64,000 nucleotides of DNA. Origin: Climacteris rufus. Its lineage: Eukaryota > Chordata > Aves > Passeriformes > Climacteridae. Below the pieces are notes generated by a model. That model had not been told where the DNA came from. It ran no database searches and was given only the letters and a program-made list of their open reading frames with translations. Shown piece by piece: positions 60,060-64,000 of the stretch. A program made the position numbers and the translations under genes. Each line of letters begins with the position of its first letter. The first letter of the stretch is position 1. The stretch lies in contig VZRZ01007768.1 in NCBI GenBank assembly GCA_013398175.1, positions 994,237 to 1,058,236 of the forward strand, in the 5' to 3' direction.

Positions 60060-60290
60060 GGGGAATCAGTTAAGAATGGTATGCCAAAGATCTGCAATTA
60101 ATTAACAGCAGTTCCCTGTACTGAAACAAGAGATTGAAAAGCTATTAGATAATTAGTAAAATTCCATAAAGCTGCATTCCTCAAAGCAGCCACAGATGCC
60201 AAAAGGAAATGCCGGACTGCTAGGCCAGATACCAACTTGTCAAGGCATTAATCATCTTATTTAATGGGAAATACCTGGCCACGTGGGCAG
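60060..60290. other. Candidate conserved non-coding element
   Basis: Repeat-free sequence with AATTAATTA (60,096-60,104), GATAATTAG (60,148-60,156) and CATTAATCATC homeodomain-type sites, followed by CCACGTGG-like E-box sequence near 60,279. Confidence 0.25.
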
Positions 60291-62639
60291 CTGTGCAAAA
60301 GCTGAACATTGTGAGCAGATGGAGCACTCCCCTCCCACTACTGGTTCTTGTGCACTCCTGTCCATGGAGAGTCACTGCTGCACCAGGGTTCCAGGCAGGA
60401 GGGAAAATGGGAGAAGTTTGTGAATTACACAAATCTGTGATTAAACATCAGCAGGTGAACCTCAGGGTTTGGTGCAAATGTCCCTTCATGCTGTAAACAA
60501 GCAGGCTGTGAGCCCATCTCAGCCTGTAAAGGCTTCATTCCAGCAGAGCAGGAGGATCCCAGTGGCAGAGGGAGCTGCAGCAGGAGCCTTGATGGGGAGT
60601 GCATCCTCAGCCAGCATTTCATTACCCACAAATGTCCAAAACAGAGAGCCAAACATCCTCCTGCCCACATCTGCACAGTGCCCCCCAAAACCTCTCCCAG
60701 CTGTGGCCTCCCAAACACGGGGACTGCTCCATGTTGCTTAAACTGCTGCAAAACGCCCACAGCTTTCCATGCAGTTACCCCAAATCCCCAACTCCCAGAG
60801 AAGGGAAAGCAAAGCCTGGTGATGCCATGAGAAGGGTCTGTTCTGGATCACTTGGTCAGCACCAGGGGCTCCCCCAGGGAAAACACAGCTCATTCTCTGC
60901 CCTAACCCAGGGCTTGCTGAGCAGCTGTTTACAAACAAAACTCACCAGCCTTTTTTTCAGATACAGCCTTCTGAACTCCTGGTTATGGGAGTCTGATTGA
61001 AGAGCTGTCCTTGCTGCCCCCCAAAAGGTGTCCTTGCTGGGGCAGTTTAAAAGCTTCCTCTCTATATCTCTAACTTACTTGAAATCACTGATTTTTCTGT
61101 CACATCTGTTGCTGTTAATTAAACATGAGCATCATCAGAGTAGGACATTTCTCTTGGCTTCTGCAGGTGAATCCTTAAGTCTACTGTTAATACATCAGGC
61201 CACAACATTATAATTTCTGTGAAGTGTTGTTAAAACAATCATTTCGTTGCTTCCTTTTATAGAAAATTCCATTTTTAACAATGCAATAAAAATGGAAATA
61301 AAAATTATGTTTTAACTTCAGCTAGAAAACTCTGGTTTGCCTTTACCATGAGAACTGCCCAAACCAAGATTTTTGCCTTTTTTTTTTTCAGTTGCCGTAT
61401 GATTTTGTCAAAATCAAACAGCTTTAATGAAGCATTTAAACATTAATAAGACTGGATTTTTCTCTTGAAAATTTCCCAAAGCCTACCTTCATCATTTCAG
61501 CACCTTGAATGACTAACTCTGCACAGAAGGAGACAGGTTTGAACAGGACCCATCAGGCATTAGTGTCTGCACTATTTTATCAGTGAAAATCTACCACATT
61601 TTGATCTACAACAAATTGGTGGTTCCAGCTCCTGAGTATTGGACTTTCTGTCCAGGTATGAATAGAGAACAACTCCCCATCTGGCATTTACAATTAGTTT
61701 ATGTCACACATAAACAGAAAAATATCCTCTCAGATTAGCAATAAAATTTCAGGCTTTCCATATAACATGACATGATCATAATTTGTGCTATTTTCATAGA
61801 GCAACAGTGTAAGAGATGCTGCCAAATGAACTTGTAATTATACAAGAAAAAAAGGTCTAATATGATGATGTTTATCTTTGAAAATAAATGCCATTAGAGG
61901 CCAGCCAGAGTAATTGCCTCTACTGAAGAAAAAAAGAAATAGACAGGAATGGTGCAAAGCAGTAATCTCATACTCAATTAAGCAATGCTGACTCCTGAAA
62001 TGTCTTTCAGCTTGAGTTTCCCCAGGAAAAGAAAAACAAACTGATTTAGATGAGGTAAAAGTAGTGAATTTATTGATGATCTGAGGTACAGATTGTATGC
62101 TTTTTAACAGCTCAGACCTGAGGAGATGTGCCTTCATTTCATGAACAGAGAAAGCAAGACAGGGAAGAAAACAAAAATCAAGATAGGAAAAAAAAAAATA
62201 AAAGACAAGTATGTAAGCTAATCACAGAACTGCCATTTTTAACTTCAGGGAAAGTCCCCCTGTCTCTGACATCTGCACATGACTACCCAGTTACCAGCTC
62301 AGGGCTCCGGATGGGTGCAAGATAGACACATTCTCACAAGAAATCAGCATCACATCTAGGAACAGAAACATGCACATTCCTGAGGTTTCAGACCACAACA
62401 TTAGTCAGTGCTGACTTTTAGAAGATGCAGTAGGACACACAGACAGAAAATGATAATGTGTGGGATCCATGTTTAAGCAGAGGCTTCACATCACAACAAC
62501 AGTATTTGAAGTACCACCATCCCCCCACAGCTCTCTCCTGTGTATTAAGCATTTCTTCCTTCCTCCCAAAACCTTTTTCTCCCCATAAGGCCACTCAGCA
62601 CATCAGTTTATCAACAATTCTCCTGTAGTTTGTCTGGAA
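60291..62639. other. Unique non-coding DNA, nothing recognised
   Basis: The part 60,430-60,950 is GC-richer with overlapping frames on both strands; 61,080-62,250 is AT-rich. No exon, RNA gene or repeat recognised. Confidence 0.5.
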
Positions 62640-62800
62640 ATTTCCAGCATGCTATAAAACCTTATTGTACTTTCAAAACCCAGACTCGCTTAGGATGAAT
62701 TGTAATTATGCCCAGGACATGGGAATAATAAATCTTTCAGCCCTAAAGAGTTGGTAATCCAAAGGAAGGATGGATAATGAGCCTTCCCTGTTGCTATCTT
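62640..62800. other. Candidate conserved non-coding element near the promoter
   Basis: Repeat-free sequence (CATGCTATAAAACCTTATTG, GGATGAATTGTAATTATGCC, GGAATAATAAATC) less than 1 kb upstream of the CpG island. Enhancer-like by texture only. Confidence 0.22.
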
Positions 62801-62905
62801 TTCAATGGGTGTGTGCTTGAGTTTGGGCTTCAGCACTTGGATCCACGCTCAGGAGAGAGCAGTCCCTGCTGGATGTGAAAGTCATGAGAGATAAAAGCCT
62901 TTCCC
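62801..62905. other. Short unique spacer
   Basis: Nothing recognised. Confidence 0.5.
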
Positions 62906-63092
62906 TTACCAGCCCCTTCTCTGCACTGGCTCTAAGACAAACATGACTTTTTATGTTCTTCTAGTTAAAGAAGCTTGATCTTTACCTTTTTGTTTTGGTT
63001 TGGTTTTTGTTGGGGTTTTTTTTGTTTGTTTGGTTTGTTTTCTTGGTTTGGTTTTTTTTTAATAGTAATATCCCCTGGTAAGTCACACTGAG
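62906..63092. repeat. Tandem duplication, unit 1 (187 bp)
   Basis: Begins TTACCAGCCCCTTCTCTGCA and ends CTGGTAAGTCACACTGAG. Outside its T/G-rich middle it differs from unit 2 by only two substitutions (GGCTCT/GGCTTT and GATCTT/GATATT). Confidence 0.95.
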
Positions 63093-63238
63093 TTACCAGC
63101 CCCTTCTCTGCACTGGCTTTAAGACAAACATGACTTTTTATGTTCTTCTAGTTAAAGAAGCTTGATATTTACCTTTTTGTTTTGCCTTTTTTTTGTTCTT
63201 TTTTTTTCTGTTTGTTTGTTTGTTTTGTTGTTGTTGTT

Positions 63239-63273
<35 letters not shown>

Positions 63274-63302
63274 TAGTAATATCCCCTGGTAAGTCACACT
63301 GA
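63093..63302. repeat. Tandem duplication, unit 2 (210 bp)
   Basis: A head-to-tail copy of the preceding unit. The extra length is in the T/G-rich centre, which carries TTTG, TTG and about five TTTTG repeats. The nearly identical flanks imply a recent duplication or a collapse/expansion error in assembly. Confidence 0.95.
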
Positions 63303-63479
63303 TTTTGTGCCCGGTGTGAGACACAACAATGCCGAGACATGCTTTTGAACGAGGAGCTCACTCCTTCCCCTCACCTCTATTCAATGTTTATTTATCGCTC
63401 AGAGGCTGTCCCTCTAGATATACCAAGACTCAACTTGCCACTTTTAAAGAATCCCAGCGACTTTGAAAAATGACTTTCT
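63303..63479. other. Transition from low-complexity DNA to CpG island
   Basis: Unique sequence with a few CpGs. No TATA box identified. Confidence 0.5.
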
Positions 63480-64000
63480 CAGAGCATCGCCTTATTCATC
63501 AGGTGGCCGCAGAAATTTTTCTTCCTGCCGGGCAAAGAGGTTTGCGGTTCGGGGCGCTCTGCCCCGCGTTCCGCCGAAGCTTTTTGTGCGAGCATCACCC
63601 GAGACGAGCGCGCATCTCTCTGTGCTGCACGGCAGAGCTTGTCACCGCTTGTCACCATCACAGCGATGCTGCTCGGTAACGACGCGTTTGTAGCGCTGCC
63701 TGACAACAGCAGCGCATCCCTAGGAACTCCTCTGTCTAGACAGGGGAATTTTGCACAGAAGCATCGCTTGTGAGCATCCCCAACCCTCGGCCAAACAAGT
63801 GTTCTCAAAGCAGCGCCGCTGCCTCGAATGGCATCGCCTCCACCTTTCATCCGCACCACTCGCGTCCTGCGGCGGGGAAGAGCCACCCCGCGCCTTAACC
63901 CCTTCCTGCCCCGCACCCTCCATCGCCCGCGCCCGGGTCCCGCCGCCGCCGCCCCGCCAGAGGCTCCCGTGAGCCCCGCCGTGTCCGCGCCCCCGCTCCC
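63480..64000. promoter_or_regulatory. CpG island, probable gene promoter / first exon region (continues past the window)
   Basis: A hand count from 63,541 to 64,000 gives about 50 CpG dinucleotides in 460 bases, whereas most of the window has only one or two per 100 bases. GC content rises to the edge, with GCCGCCGCCGCCCCGCC and CCGCGCCCCCGCTCCC suggesting SP/KLF sites. There is no TATA box and no identifiable coding exon. Frames on both strands are open (minus strand 63,479-63,916, 145 codons) only because stops are scarce in GC-rich DNA. The island almost certainly marks the 5' end of a gene. Whether transcription goes right, left or both ways cannot be read here. Confidence 0.88.

Noticed and set aside
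63479..63916. 145-codon minus-strand frame in the CpG island
   Set aside because: Stops are rare in GC-rich DNA. The arginine-rich composition simply reflects CpG content, and frames on the other strand are equally open.

Overview
This window reads as nuclear DNA from a bird. Degraded CR1 LINE fragments occur throughout. They include young copies ending in the ATTCTATG-type octamer typical of avian CR1 and much older copies retaining ORF2 and 3'UTR sequence. There is a retroviral-type solo LTR, and I see no Alu, B-element or young L1 sequence. A neoavian, probably passerine, source is likely, but that is inference from repeat style only.

I recognise no protein-coding exon. The open frames are short, overlap on both strands and match no gene I know. 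The window is best described as an intergenic or intronic gene desert running up to a CpG-island promoter at its right edge (about 63,480 to past 64,000). The gene served by that island lies outside the window or cannot be identified, and transcription direction cannot be decided.

Layout. 1-8 kb: mostly unique sequence, with two outward-facing CR1 ends at 3.2-3.65 kb and an AT-rich, homeodomain-motif-rich stretch at 6.1-6.4 kb. 8.5-12.5 kb: old CR1 relics, one close to 1 kb. 12.5-30 kb: mainly unique DNA with CR1 3' ends (15.8, 20.7, 22.6, 29.6, 30.0 kb), a MIR-like relic at 25.8 kb and a TATA-like site at 24.85 kb. 30-44 kb: long unique stretches, a polypurine tract at 36.7 kb and a second long ancient CR1 at 39.2-39.8 kb. 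44.7-45.7 kb: a CpG-enriched patch holding a solo LTR with perfect 6-bp target-site duplications and a 61-bp tandem duplication. 51.2 kb: a 160-bp palindrome made of two inverted copies of that LTR's U3 end, also with a 6-bp duplication. 52.9-60 kb: a CR1 copy, an old SINE tail, a near-perfect RFX X-box, another old CR1 piece and, at 59.2-59.6 kb on the minus strand, a relic resembling an L1/Tx1-type ORF1 protein. 62.9-63.3 kb: a recent tandem duplication of about 190 bp just upstream of the CpG island.

The observations most worth following are the palindromic U3-U3 insertion at 51,178-51,337, the L1-ORF1-like relic at about 59.3 kb, and the promoter-proximal tandem duplication at 62.9-63.3 kb. 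No genes here can be shown to work together. Any function is most likely regulatory DNA for the gene at the right edge or for others outside the window.
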